Positions 6,442 through 14,971 of a stretch of DNA of 35,324 nt are shown in pieces. Positions within the stretch are counted from its first letter, which is position 1; each line of letters starts with the position of its first letter. Source of the stretch: Omnitrophica WOR_2 bacterium RIFCSPHIGHO2_02_FULL_48_11 (GTDB lineage Bacteria; Omnitrophota; Gorgyraeia; Zapsychrales; GWA2-47-8); NCBI GenBank assembly GCA_001805615.1, contig MHGP01000017.1:11900-47223 (forward strand), in the 5' to 3' direction. Below the pieces are notes generated by a model. The model searched no databases. It saw only the letters and a list, made by a program, of their open reading frames with translations, and was not told the DNA's origin. The translations under genes were made by a program, and so were the position numbers.

Positions 6442-6501
6442 GTTAACCGGCTGAAGGAGCGCGCAATGACCCGAAGGTCAATGTTGAACGCGGGGTTAGG
6501 T
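6442..6501 (-). repeat. attC-like recombination site (integron cassette type)
   Basis: Read on the minus strand, directly after the lipoprotein stop (6 nt), the order is ACCTAAC (fits R'' consensus RYYYAAC, 6495-6501), CCCGC spacer, GTTCAAC (L''-like, 6483-6489), a TGACC-TTCG-GGTCA stem-loop, then GTTAAC (L'-like, 6442-6447), which pairs with L'' leaving one extrahelical base as in genuine attC sites. The expected R' (GTTRRRY) is absent downstream, but the cassette's 5' side carries GTTAGGT at 6839-6845, the exact complement of the R'' box. Confidence 0.5.
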
Positions 6502-6507
6502 GGTAAA

Positions 6508-6807
6508 TCACCAGTTCCTAACAAATCTAGGGCAGCCAGTATAAGACCACGTAACTATTTTTCCTGTAGAGTCAGTTACGAACGTTTGTCGGCATTGTTG
6601 AACACCATACTGGTTGGAACTAAAAGTGGTCCAAGTATAGGTGGCTCCACCATCAGTGCGGTTGATTCTTAACTCAGGCGCACCCCATGCAGCGGTTACA
6701 TCGTCAATAGAGCGACCCTCCCAAGAACTCATTACGGTGTTCATCGAAGCGCAGCCCACCATAAATGCAACAGCAAGCAGCATCGGCGTGCAGTATCGAG
6801 TCATCAT
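6508..6807 (-). CDS. Small lipoprotein, putative integron-cassette gene
   Basis: A 99-aa protein beginning MMTRYCTPMLLAVAFMVGCASM, a signal peptide with a lipobox-like MVGC, so probably a lipoprotein. The mature part (SSWEGRSIDDVTAAWGAPE, then YTWTTFSSNQYGVQQCRQTF) resembles small proteobacterial lipoproteins with a WxGxxxxDxxxxWGxP motif; function unknown. GGAG lies 4 nt before the first ATG and 7 nt before the second, so either may be used (6807 or 6804); a GTG further upstream is unlikely. The stop is 6 nt from an attC-like site, the typical packing of an integron cassette. Its style differs from neighbouring core genes, consistent with transfer. Confidence 0.75.
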   Translation of the reverse strand: MMTRYCTPMLLAVAFMVGCASMNTVMSSWEGRSIDDVTAAWGAPELRINRTDGGATYTWTTFSSNQYGVQQCRQTFVTDSTGKIVTWSYTGCPRFVRNW

Positions 6808-6838
6808 CGTTCTCCGTGTTGTTCTTAACAATGCGGTC

Positions 6839-6845
6839 ACCTAAC
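6839..6845 (-). other. Candidate 5' cassette junction (GTTAGGT core site)
   Basis: GTTAGGT fits the integron R' consensus GTTRRRY and is the exact complement of the ACCTAAC box after the lipoprotein gene. If cut between G and TT, the sequence from here to the downstream attC-like site would form one cassette of about 400 bp. Confidence 0.4.
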
Positions 6846-6881
6846 AATTAATATACGACTGGCCCAACGGCTATCGCGAAA

Positions 6882-6906
6882 GGGTCTGACCCCAAATGGG
6901 ACACCC
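6882..6906. repeat. GGGTCAGACCC palindromic motif
   Basis: GGGTC-T-GACCC (6882-6892) followed by CAAATGGGACACCCC. On the minus strand it reads TTTGGGGTCAGACCC, a motif I recall seeing repeatedly beside Y1 (IS200/REP-associated) transposase genes in other genomes. No such transposase is in view. Confidence 0.4.
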
Positions 6907-6945
6907 CTTTGCATATGAAAACTGAGGCAGCACCCGATTCCCTAT

Positions 6946-7953
6946 TTAAAATTTTACCGCCAAGCGTTCGTTTAATAACTCCTGATTGAGAAAGACAGTG
7001 TTTAGTATATCGTCTTTCGTATGTCGTGAAAAATACCACACGTCCACTAAATACCGTCCGTATTTGTCGTCCTTATGCGTCTTAATAATCACAAAATCAT
7101 TCGGCTTGATCTTGGATTCGATGAAACGTTTAGCGCGCTGGCCTGCCGCCGTCAAAATTTCCGCGCAGTCGATGCCGCGCAAGCGCAATTTTTGTTTGGT
7201 CCAGGTGTTAAAACCCAAATCAATGTGAGCTACCAGCGTGTCAGCGTCGATAATCCGTTCGACCGTGACTTTAAAGGTGTAGAGATCTTTGACCGCGCGG
7301 TCAGTGGATTTTATTTTGTAAGTCTCGTCCGTTTTCACCGATTCGACGATCGTACCATTGTCGAATTTCGTTAAGGATTGAGTTGGAATTTGCCGCCAGA
7401 CGTCAAACCCGCAATCGACAAATTTGTAACCTTCGACCGGCTGTAATGAAGGGGGTTCGATAATTGCGTAGGTGTAGAGTTCTCCACGCTCGCTTTTAAG
7501 TTGCGGAATCGGCGCGTTGGGGTCGATCGCAAACGGTTTGCGCACGGTTATTTCTTTTTGCAGTTCCCGGCTGGTCAAATTTCTATTGAGGGCTTTTTGA
7601 ATCAAAGCGCGCCTGTCAGCTGGATTCGGTAAGGTTAAAAGACTGCGATAATGGGTCCAGGTCAATTTCTGCCGCGCGGCGGAAATTGGGAATTCCTTGG
7701 AAAACCGGACAGCCCGCTGCAGAACATCAACACTGACATCCAGATCTTTGGCCAGCCGTTCATAAAGATGAACGCCGTACTGCGCGCGGTCTTTGCCCTG
7801 CAAAATATAACCGGAAATATATTTTCCGACTTTCCAGTACATTTGGGCTTGGGTTTGTTGGATTATTTGACGGCCGGAGGCGATTTCGTTCTTGATCGCC
7901 TTGACCAGCTGCGGGTAAGATTGGCGGGAGGCTGTGAGGACCGAACTTTTCAC
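6946..7953 (-). CDS. DUF1016 (YhcG-like) N-terminal domain fused to a staphylococcal-nuclease domain
   Basis: A 335-aa fusion. Residues about 10-140 match the DUF1016/YhcG N-terminal domain (IIQQTQAQMYWKVGKYI, YGVHLYERLAKDLDV, LTWTHYRSLLTLPN). Residues about 225-335 form a staphylococcal-nuclease-like domain: RIIDADTLVAHI, LRLRGIDCAEI and DDKYGRYLVDVWY. The equivalents of nuclease D21, R35, D40, E43 and R87 all appear present, so it should be catalytically competent; only T41 is changed (to C). DUF1016 proteins usually carry a C-terminal PDDEXK nuclease, so this one has exchanged its nuclease module. No signal peptide, hence cytoplasmic. It begins with GTG; AGGCGA precedes it. It lies between the two ORF6N genes. 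Confidence 0.88.
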   Translation of the reverse strand: MKSSVLTASRQSYPQLVKAIKNEIASGRQIIQQTQAQMYWKVGKYISGYILQGKDRAQYGVHLYERLAKDLDVSVDVLQRAVRFSKEFPISAARQKLTWTHYRSLLTLPNPADRRALIQKALNRNLTSRELQKEITVRKPFAIDPNAPIPQLKSERGELYTYAIIEPPSLQPVEGYKFVDCGFDVWRQIPTQSLTKFDNGTIVESVKTDETYKIKSTDRAVKDLYTFKVTVERIIDADTLVAHIDLGFNTWTKQKLRLRGIDCAEILTAAGQRAKRFIESKIKPNDFVIIKTHKDDKYGRYLVDVWYFSRHTKDDILNTVFLNQELLNERLAVKF

Positions 7954-7993
7954 TCGCCTAATCTAGCATTTCAGAGGAAAAATGTAAAGCTAC

Positions 7994-8515
7994 CTAATCG
8001 GTGTGAAAACCAATCTTCCGTTTAGGCGGTTCCAGCGGTGTTGCCATAAGCCGGCGAATAGCATCAAAAATAACTTCTATTTTTTCATCGTGCTTGCCGA
8101 GCCGCGCCTCAAGATCTTTAAATTTAAGCGCCAGCTCCTTGTGACTGGAGAGCACTTCCCGCAACTTCACAAAGGCCCTCATAATGGCGATGTTCACATC
8201 AATCGCCCGCTCGCTGTTAAGAACACTCGAAAGCATGGCAATCCCCTGTTCGGTAAAAGCGTAGGGTAAATACTTAATATTTTGCCCTTTCTTCAAGGTC
8301 ACAATTTGTGACCTTGAAGATTGCGCCTCTTTCCAGGTTAACTGAAACATAAAGTCTTCAGGAAATCTTCTTAAATTCCGCTTAACCGCCTGAATTAAGA
8401 CTTTTGTTTGTACATCATATAACTCAGCCAAATGTATGCTGAGCATCACCTTGTGCCCACGGATCAAATAAATTTTACTTTCGACTACTTCAGATGGAAT
8501 TGAGGCAGACTTCAT
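7994..8515 (-). CDS. ORF6N (KilA-N-like) domain protein, paralogue 2
   Basis: A 173-aa paralogue of 5159-5677. ORF6N domain at residues about 8-93: VESKIYLIRGHKVMLSIHLA, VKRNLRRFPEDFMFQLT, YAFTEQGIAMLSSVLNSERA. The coiled-coil C-terminus ends in the same KRKIGFHTD. The region from FTEQG to FVKLRE is almost identical between the two, while the recognition-like segment differs (DVQTKVLIQA against GVSTKRLKEQ), so the DNA targets may differ. ATG with the same GGGGAATCT leader. Like its paralogue it carries a long palindrome within the coding sequence (8290-8320). It lies immediately upstream of the DUF1016-nuclease gene (40-nt gap), possibly in one transcript. Confidence 0.9.
   Translation of the reverse strand: MKSASIPSEVVESKIYLIRGHKVMLSIHLAELYDVQTKVLIQAVKRNLRRFPEDFMFQLTWKEAQSSRSQIVTLKKGQNIKYLPYAFTEQGIAMLSSVLNSERAIDVNIAIMRAFVKLREVLSSHKELALKFKDLEARLGKHDEKIEVIFDAIRRLMATPLEPPKRKIGFHTD
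8290..8320. repeat. Perfect palindrome inside ORF6N paralogue 2
   Basis: 15-bp arms (TCTTCAAGGTCACAA and its complement) around one central T, encoding SRSQIVTLKK. Compared with paralogue 1, G is A on one arm and C is T on the other, so pairing is kept. Confidence 0.85.
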
Positions 8516-8657
8516 GAGATTCCCCTTTCTAATGTGGTAGCAGCTTGCGAATAGGGAAATCGAGGAGGGAACTACAAAACAAATTTACCACGCGATTTTG
8601 CGAATGTCAAATGTGTACTTTCCCAGGCGACTGTCTTGAGGTTCCCGGTCCAACCGC
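8516..8657 (-). promoter_or_regulatory. Upstream region of ORF6N paralogue 2
   Basis: The 17-nt word CTCCTCGATTTCCCTAT (plus positions 8551-8567) is identical to that upstream of paralogue 1. A TTGTAG 18 nt before TATTCG could be a weak promoter. The rest of the gap to the trmD stop shows nothing I can name. Confidence 0.4.
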
Positions 8658-9329
8658 TTATTTCAATAAATCCGGCCTAAATTTTTTAGTGCGTTTGAGG
8701 GATTCTTGATGACGCCAGGCATGGATGTCTTTATGATTGCCGGAAAGTAAAACCGCCGGCACTTTCATCCCTTTAAAATCCGCCGGACGGGTGTATTGCG
8801 GATACTCCAATAAATTATTTTCAAAAGATTCGGACTCCAGCGAGGCTTCTTTGCCCAAAACACCCGGGATAAGCCGCGTGATGGCATCGACCACGACCAT
8901 CGCCGGCAGTTCTCCCCCGGTCAACACATAATCGCCGATCGAAATACTCTCATCCACCAGCGCCGCCACCCGCTCATCCACGCCTTCATAATGGCCGCAG
9001 AGGATGATAAGGTTTTTTTCCTTGGCTAAATTTTTCGCGATCTTTTGACTGAAAGGTTTTCCGCTCGGTGTGGTCAGGATCACTTTGGCCTTGGTGCGGC
9101 CTTTGATCTTTTTTATCGCGCTAAAGATCGGTTCCGGCAGCATCACCATGCCCGGCCCGCCGCCAAACGGCCGGTCATCGACGCTGCGGTGTTTGCCCTT
9201 GGTGTAATCGCGCAGGTCGTGGACTTTGATCGCGACCTTTTTCTTCTCTTGCGCGCGCTTGATGATGGACTCATCCGTCAACGCCGAGAACATGTTGGGA
9301 AAAATCGTTAGGATATTGAAAGTGAGCAT
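8658..9329 (-). CDS. trmD: tRNA (guanine-N1-)-methyltransferase
   Basis: A 223-aa TrmD, the SPOUT-family enzyme that methylates G37 at N1 using S-adenosylmethionine and thereby prevents frameshifting. Hallmarks are [17 protein letters not shown] at the start, [45 protein letters not shown] (the trefoil-knot SAM site) and [17 protein letters not shown] start at the ATG at 9327-9329, which matches the usual N-terminus; a GTG four codons upstream is in frame. Normally trmD sits beside rplS; here 5.9 kb of accessory DNA follows it. Its leader is a long inverted repeat of 8-bp words. Confidence 0.96.
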   Translation of the reverse strand: MLTFNILTIFPNMFSALTDESIIKRAQEKKKVAIKVHDLRDYTKGKHRSVDDRPFGGGPGMVMLPEPIFSAIKKIKGRTKAKVILTTPSGKPFSQKIAKNLAKEKNLIILCGHYEGVDERVAALVDESISIGDYVLTGGELPAMVVVDAITRLIPGVLGKEASLESESFENNLLEYPQYTRPADFKGMKVPAVLLSGNHKDIHAWRHQESLKRTKKFRPDLLK

Positions 9330-9334
9330 ATGTA

Positions 9335-9416
9335 ATGTCACAAGGTCACAGAGTCACAATGTCACATGTAAAACTTTGCAACAACTTGTGACCTTGTATC
9401 TTTGTGACTTTGCGAC
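9335..9416. repeat. Inverted array of 8-bp repeats between tgt and trmD
   Basis: Four tandem octamers of the form GTCACANN, a 16-nt centre, then four octamers of the inverted form NTTGTGAC (some degenerate, including TTTGCGAC). Together they form an imperfect hairpin of about 80 nt that fills the gap between the tgt stop and the trmD start. The AAGGTCACA word also occurs in the palindromes inside the ORF6N genes. Confidence 0.75.
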
Positions 9417-10657
<1,241 letters not shown>

Positions 10658-11665
10658 TCATTTAATCACCATTGCATCGCCGTAACTATAAAACCTGTAT
10701 TTTTCCTCAATTGCCTCTTGATACGCCCGGCGCAGCAATTCCGGCGAGCCAAAGGCATACACCAGCATGAGAAGTGTACTATACGGCAGATGAAAATTGG
10801 TAATTAAAATATCCGCCAGGCGAAAACGGTAGCCGGGATAAATGAACAGATTTGTCTCCCCGGCGTGCTTCCCTGTTGCTGCGACACTTTCCAAAACACG
10901 GCAGCTCGTGGTCCCGACAGCAACGATCGCCCGGCCGCTCTCCTTCGCTTTTAAAATTTTCTTAAAAGCCGGGACGGACACGCGGTAATCTTCAAAATGC
11001 ATCGGATGCTGCGTGATGTCATCGGTTTCGACCGGCTTAAACGTCCCCTGATTGACGTGCAGGGTCACCTTCGCCAGGTCATGTCCTTGGCGTTTTAAAC
11101 TTTTCAAAAGCGATTCGGTAAAATGCAACCCCGCGGTCGGCGCCGCGACCGAGCCGGGATTTTTCGCGTAAACGGTCTGATAAAAGATGCGGTCGCTCAC
11201 CTCATCTTTCCGTTTGATATACGGCGGCAAGGGCATATGACCGATCTTATCCAGATACTTTTCGATATTGGTATTGAACGAAACGACCCTTTCTTTCGCG
11301 TCTTCAAGTGTCGCCCAGACACTATTCCCATTCAACAAGATCTTCTCACCAATCTTTAATTTCTTCAGCGGACGGATCATGGTGCGGTATGAATTACTCT
11401 GGGCGAGGCGTTTCAGCAAAAAAATTTCCACCTGCCCGCCGGTTTTTTCCCGTCGGCCAAAGAGCCGCGCCGGGATGACCTTGCTGTCGTTTAAAACGAT
11501 CTGGCTTTGGGAGGGCAAATATTTTTCAAGATTGGCAAAAACATCATGAGTGATCTTCTTGGCGCGGCGGTCCACCACCATCAGGCGGGCCTGGTCGCGG
11601 GAAACAAGCGGCTGCTGGGCAATAAGCCCTTCAGGAAGTTCATAAAAAAATTCGGCGCGCTTCAT
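10658..11665 (-). CDS. queA: S-adenosylmethionine:tRNA ribosyltransferase-isomerase
   Basis: A 335-aa QueA, which transfers and isomerises the ribosyl part of S-adenosylmethionine onto preQ1-tRNA to make epoxyqueuosine. Family text is plentiful: FFYELPEGLIAQQPL and RDQARLMVVDR at the N-terminus, NDSKVIPARLFGRRE, PLPPYIKR, AAPTAGLHFTESLL, TLHVNQGTFKPVETDDI, AVGTTSCRVLES and TNFHLPYSTLLMLV. Length is typical. The ATG at 11663-11665 is 6 nt after the spoIID stop, so the two are co-transcribed. With tgt it forms the queuosine-insertion pair. Confidence 0.97.
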   Translation of the reverse strand: MKRAEFFYELPEGLIAQQPLVSRDQARLMVVDRRAKKITHDVFANLEKYLPSQSQIVLNDSKVIPARLFGRREKTGGQVEIFLLKRLAQSNSYRTMIRPLKKLKIGEKILLNGNSVWATLEDAKERVVSFNTNIEKYLDKIGHMPLPPYIKRKDEVSDRIFYQTVYAKNPGSVAAPTAGLHFTESLLKSLKRQGHDLAKVTLHVNQGTFKPVETDDITQHPMHFEDYRVSVPAFKKILKAKESGRAIVAVGTTSCRVLESVAATGKHAGETNLFIYPGYRFRLADILITNFHLPYSTLLMLVYAFGSPELLRRAYQEAIEEKYRFYSYGDAMVIK

Positions 11666-11671
11666 AAAATT

Positions 11672-12892
11672 TTATTCTGCCGGAAGAGGCTTGGGTTGGG
11701 CAAACGAAGAATCGGCAAACTCCGGTGATTGGTAGTCAACGATCGCAATGCCGGGATAATAATATTGGAGAATCTCGGAGTAAGAATATTTTTTGAGCGC
11801 CATGCCGTAGGCCCCCCATTGGCACAGCCCCACCCCGTGTCCCCAGCCTCGGCCATAGGCGTCAAAATAATATCCCTGCATGACGATCTCATAATTATTG
11901 CTTTTTAAAACATTCGGCCCGACGATCTCGCGAAAATCCTTACCGGCCACCGTCAGCACCTGGCCGCTGCGGTCTTTGATCTGCAACCGTCTGATCCGGC
12001 CGCTGGCGTTACGCTCTAAAACAGCGATCTCCTGGATCAGGCCGATGGCATGGCCGTGCGCGTTCAATTTTTCCTGAATGTCTTTGGAACGAAAATTTTT
12101 TTTCCAGCGGTAGTGCGGCGATTTCTTACAGAATTCGCAGATATTCCCTTTCAAAGGCGGCAGGTCCAGTTTCCAGAGCTCGCTGACATCTTCCGTTGTC
12201 CCGCCGCAGGTCGCGTGAAAATACGCCGGCAGAATTTTTTTATTATAAAACATGACCAAGCCTTTGGTTTGATCAACGGCGAGATTGCTGCGGTACCGTT
12301 CCGCGCTGCGCCCGCCATAGACCTGAGAATAAATATCATTCGTGACATCGTACTTCTGTTTGGCACTGCGTTCCATGCGGTAAAGCGCGTAGGTGCGGGC
12401 CGCGATGGCCTGCACCTTAAAAACTTCCAGGGGCCAGCGGTGCGAAACCTCATGATAGAGGATCCCCCGGATATAATCTTCTAGCTCGACCGTGTTGATC
12501 ACCAAAAGCCGGCCGTCTTTTTCTTTAAAAATATCAATGGCGCCGCGAAACCGCTTGTCCTTCTTTCCGATATGCACCGTGACATCTTTGTTGGAAACAA
12601 GTTTCACCTGATCCAGGGGATATTCCACCTGGCCGATGTTTATGCCGCCGGGACTGGCCGCGATGGATGTCCGACGGAATCTTCGCCCCTGCAATAAAAT
12701 ATCCTGCGTCTTCGGATCACTGATCTCATAACGGCCGCGGATCTCAATATTGAGCTTATCCACATGCCGCAAGACCGCCACCCGGATAAATTTTTGCTGA
12801 GGCGATTCCGGCACGGCGGCCGAAACGACCAGCAGTTTAAAAGAACAAAAGATCGCGCCGGCAAGAATGCTATTTTTAAAGAATCGAGTCAT
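11672..12892 (-). CDS. spoIID: SpoIID/LytB-domain protein
   Basis: A 406-aa exported protein with a signal peptide or anchor (FFKNSILAGAIFCSFKLLVVSA) and a SpoIID/LytB domain, the peptidoglycan lytic transglycosylase family that cuts stem-less glycan strands. Motifs are GILYHEVSHRWPLEVFKVQ, AQAIAARTYALYR-like text (QAIAARTYALYRME), HATCGGTTEDVSELW, CEFCKKSPHYRW and GRGWGHGVGLCQWGAYGMA. The catalytic Glu is probably the E of HEVS. No other sporulation gene is present, and the envelope genes in the window indicate a Gram-negative-type cell, so a role in wall remodelling or division is more likely than sporulation. The ruvB-DUF2905-spoIID-queA-tgt order is known from other bacteria. Confidence 0.92.
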   Translation of the reverse strand: MTRFFKNSILAGAIFCSFKLLVVSAAVPESPQQKFIRVAVLRHVDKLNIEIRGRYEISDPKTQDILLQGRRFRRTSIAASPGGINIGQVEYPLDQVKLVSNKDVTVHIGKKDKRFRGAIDIFKEKDGRLLVINTVELEDYIRGILYHEVSHRWPLEVFKVQAIAARTYALYRMERSAKQKYDVTNDIYSQVYGGRSAERYRSNLAVDQTKGLVMFYNKKILPAYFHATCGGTTEDVSELWKLDLPPLKGNICEFCKKSPHYRWKKNFRSKDIQEKLNAHGHAIGLIQEIAVLERNASGRIRRLQIKDRSGQVLTVAGKDFREIVGPNVLKSNNYEIVMQGYYFDAYGRGWGHGVGLCQWGAYGMALKKYSYSEILQYYYPGIAIVDYQSPEFADSSFAQPKPLPAE

Positions 12893-12905
12893 CGTCGGAT
12901 AAAAT

Positions 12906-13121
12906 TTATCGCCGATTAAAAAAGAAAAGGACCAAGCTGATAATGATGCTGATAAGAATACTCGTGGTGAGCGGAAAATAAAAGGTAAAATTCTCGCGTT
13001 TAATCAGGATATCGCCCGGGAGTTTGCCGAATCCGGGAATTTTTCCGAGCAGCAGCAAGACACCCCCCACCACGATCAACACGATCCCGAAAAAGATCAA
13101 TATTTTTGCAAAGTCTCCCAT
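12906..13121 (-). CDS. DUF2905 family small membrane protein
   Basis: A 71-aa protein with two hydrophobic segments (ILIFFGIVLIVVGGVLLLLG and LTTSILISIIISLVLFFF) joined by the family motif IPGFGKLPGDILIKRENFTFYFP. This matches DUF2905, a small inner-membrane family of unknown function commonly found next to ruvB. I favour the ATG at 13119-13121, because the GGAAGGA Shine-Dalgarno overlaps the ATG at 13130 and is well spaced for the second. It lies between ruvB and spoIID with short gaps. Confidence 0.85.
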   Translation of the reverse strand: MGDFAKILIFFGIVLIVVGGVLLLLGKIPGFGKLPGDILIKRENFTFYFPLTTSILISIIISLVLFFFNRR

Positions 13122-13163
13122 AAACGTCATTTCCTTCCTGACAGCTGGAAAGATATGGAAATT

Positions 13164-14216
13164 TTAATGATTAAAGAATTCTTTCTGCAGGCTTTCTTTA
13201 ATACGGGAGGTGCCGCGAATATGCTGTACCGCCGCTTCGGTCAATTCACGGCCGCGGGAAGTGCGTTTTAATAATCCTATTTTTAACAAGTACGGCTCAA
13301 CCACATCCACGAGGGTATCGACTTCTTCGTTCAAGGTCGCCGCCAGAGACTCGATCCCCACCGGCCCTCCTTTATAATGCTCATCGATCAATCTTAAAAG
13401 GCGCCGGTCGATATCGTCCAGGCCTTTAGCGTCGATATTTAAAGTCTGCATGGCTTGCTGCACAATATCTTTGTTGATGCGGGATTCTGTGCTTTTGACC
13501 TGGCTGAAATCCCTCACCCGGCGAAGCAGGCGATTGGCGATCCGCGGCGTGCCGCGGGCGCGCTGCGCGATCTCTAAGGCAGCCTCTGCATCAACCACAA
13601 CGTTCAGCCGGCCGGCGGACTGGAGAATAATTTTTTGCAGGTCTTCGACGTGATAAAAATCCAAATGATAAAAGATACCGAAACGGTCCCGCAAAGGAGA
13701 CGCCAGCAGGCCGCTCCGGGTCGTGGCGCCGATCAGCGTGAAAGGTTTCAGATTAAAATTGATGGTCTTGGCGTAAGGGCCTTTATCGACGACAAAATCG
13801 ATCTTATAATTTTCCATCGCCGGATATAAAAATTCTTCCACGACCTTGGAAAGCCGGTGGATCTCATCGATAAAAAGAATGTCCCCTCGCTCCAGATTGG
13901 TTAAGATCCCAATCAAATCTCCTGCCCGCTCGATCGCCGGACCGGACGTGATCGTGATCCGCGCTCCCATCTCATGCGCCACGATATAGGCCAGCGATGT
14001 TTTCCCCAAACCCGGCGGACCGGAAAGCAACAAATGCTCCAACGGCTCCTGACGCTGCTGGGCGGCCTGGATAGAAACTTTAAGATTTTCTACCAGATCT
14101 TTCTGTCCGATAAAATCATCCAACTTGCTCGGCCGCAGCGACAGGCTGATGATGTTGTCTTCTTCGGTCTCCTGGGTGATGATCAACCGTCTTTTTTCTT
14201 CCATGGAATCTGACAC
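13164..14216 (-). CDS. ruvB: Holliday junction branch migration ATPase RuvB
   Basis: A 350-aa AAA+ helicase that drives branch migration with RuvA. Visible are [19 protein letters not shown], the Walker [21 protein letters not shown], Walker [13 protein letters not shown], sensor 1 [21 protein letters not shown], and the C-terminal winged helix ([20 protein letters not shown], ending [16 protein letters not shown]). The GTG at 14214-14216 has GGAG 8 nt upstream; an ATG four codons in lacks one. ruvA and ruvC are not adjacent. It starts 5 nt after the scpA stop. Confidence 0.97.
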   Translation of the reverse strand: MSDSMEEKRRLIITQETEEDNIISLSLRPSKLDDFIGQKDLVENLKVSIQAAQQRQEPLEHLLLSGPPGLGKTSLAYIVAHEMGARITITSGPAIERAGDLIGILTNLERGDILFIDEIHRLSKVVEEFLYPAMENYKIDFVVDKGPYAKTINFNLKPFTLIGATTRSGLLASPLRDRFGIFYHLDFYHVEDLQKIILQSAGRLNVVVDAEAALEIAQRARGTPRIANRLLRRVRDFSQVKSTESRINKDIVQQAMQTLNIDAKGLDDIDRRLLRLIDEHYKGGPVGIESLAATLNEEVDTLVDVVEPYLLKIGLLKRTSRGRELTEAAVQHIRGTSRIKESLQKEFFNH

Positions 14217-14221
14217 GGGGA

Positions 14222-14971
14222 TTACTCCGGATTGGTATTGGACAGAATATTTTCTTTATTGCGCATCACCACAATCTCTTCAAACATCCTCTTTTGCATC
14301 GCCACAATTTCCCGCAAACGGATCAATTCCAGGATCGACATAAAGGTCACAATGATCTCGACTTTGCTGCGGCACCGGGCAAAAAGCTCGTTGAGCCGGA
14401 GCGTGGCCTGATCCATCAATAAATGCAGGATCTCATGGATTTTCTGATCGACGGTAAATTCTTCTCTAACGATCTTGTGGACGGCATCGCCGGGAACTTT
14501 CTTGAGGGCGGTCGTAAGCGCGCTGATAAGATCGAACAGCGTCGATTCAAAATAAACTTCCTTGGCGTCCGCGATCAATTCCTTGGTCGTGGCCGCATCG
14601 ATCTGCCGCGCAAAAAGGTCCTGCCGGGCGGACTCGCGCACCTTTAATTCTTCGGCGATCTGTTTGAACTGCTGATATTCCTGCAGGCGGCGGACCAATT
14701 CATCGCGCGGGTCAAATTCCTCTTCTTGCTGTTCGGAAGGATCCGGGGGCAGGAGCATTTTAGATTTTATCTGCATAAGCGTCGCGGCCATCACCAGGAA
14801 ATCTCCGACGATATCCAGGTCCAACAGTTTCATCATTTCAATATATTCCATATACTGCTCGGTGATAGCGGCAATGGGAATATCTTTGATATCAATGTCG
14901 TCCTTCTTGATCAAATATAACAGCAGATCCAGCGGACCTTCGAAAATATCCAGCTTCAGTTTATAACTCAT
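14222..14971 (-). CDS. scpA: Segregation and condensation protein A
   Basis: A 249-aa kleisin, the ScpA subunit that bridges SMC heads in bacterial condensin. The N-terminus has the family text [37 protein letters not shown]; the middle has [19 protein letters not shown] followed by an acidic linker; and the C-terminal winged helix includes [19 protein letters not shown]. The start overlaps the trpS 3' end by 11 nt. scpB, its usual next gene, is missing here; ruvB follows instead. Confidence 0.95.
   Translation of the reverse strand: MSYKLKLDIFEGPLDLLLYLIKKDDIDIKDIPIAAITEQYMEYIEMMKLLDLDIVGDFLVMAATLMQIKSKMLLPPDPSEQQEEEFDPRDELVRRLQEYQQFKQIAEELKVRESARQDLFARQIDAATTKELIADAKEVYFESTLFDLISALTTALKKVPGDAVHKIVREEFTVDQKIHEILHLLMDQATLRLNELFARCRSKVEIIVTFMSILELIRLREIVAMQKRMFEEIVVMRNKENILSNTNPE

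Noticed and set aside
6848-7039. A 63-codon minus-strand frame overlapping the end of the DUF1016-nuclease gene
   Set aside because: It overlaps that gene in another frame and crosses the GGGTCAGACCC motif; no sign of coding selection.
5159-8515. Prophage remnant
   Set aside because: ORF6N domains occur in phages, but no integrase, capsid, terminase or tail gene is present; paralogous accessory genes are a simpler reading.
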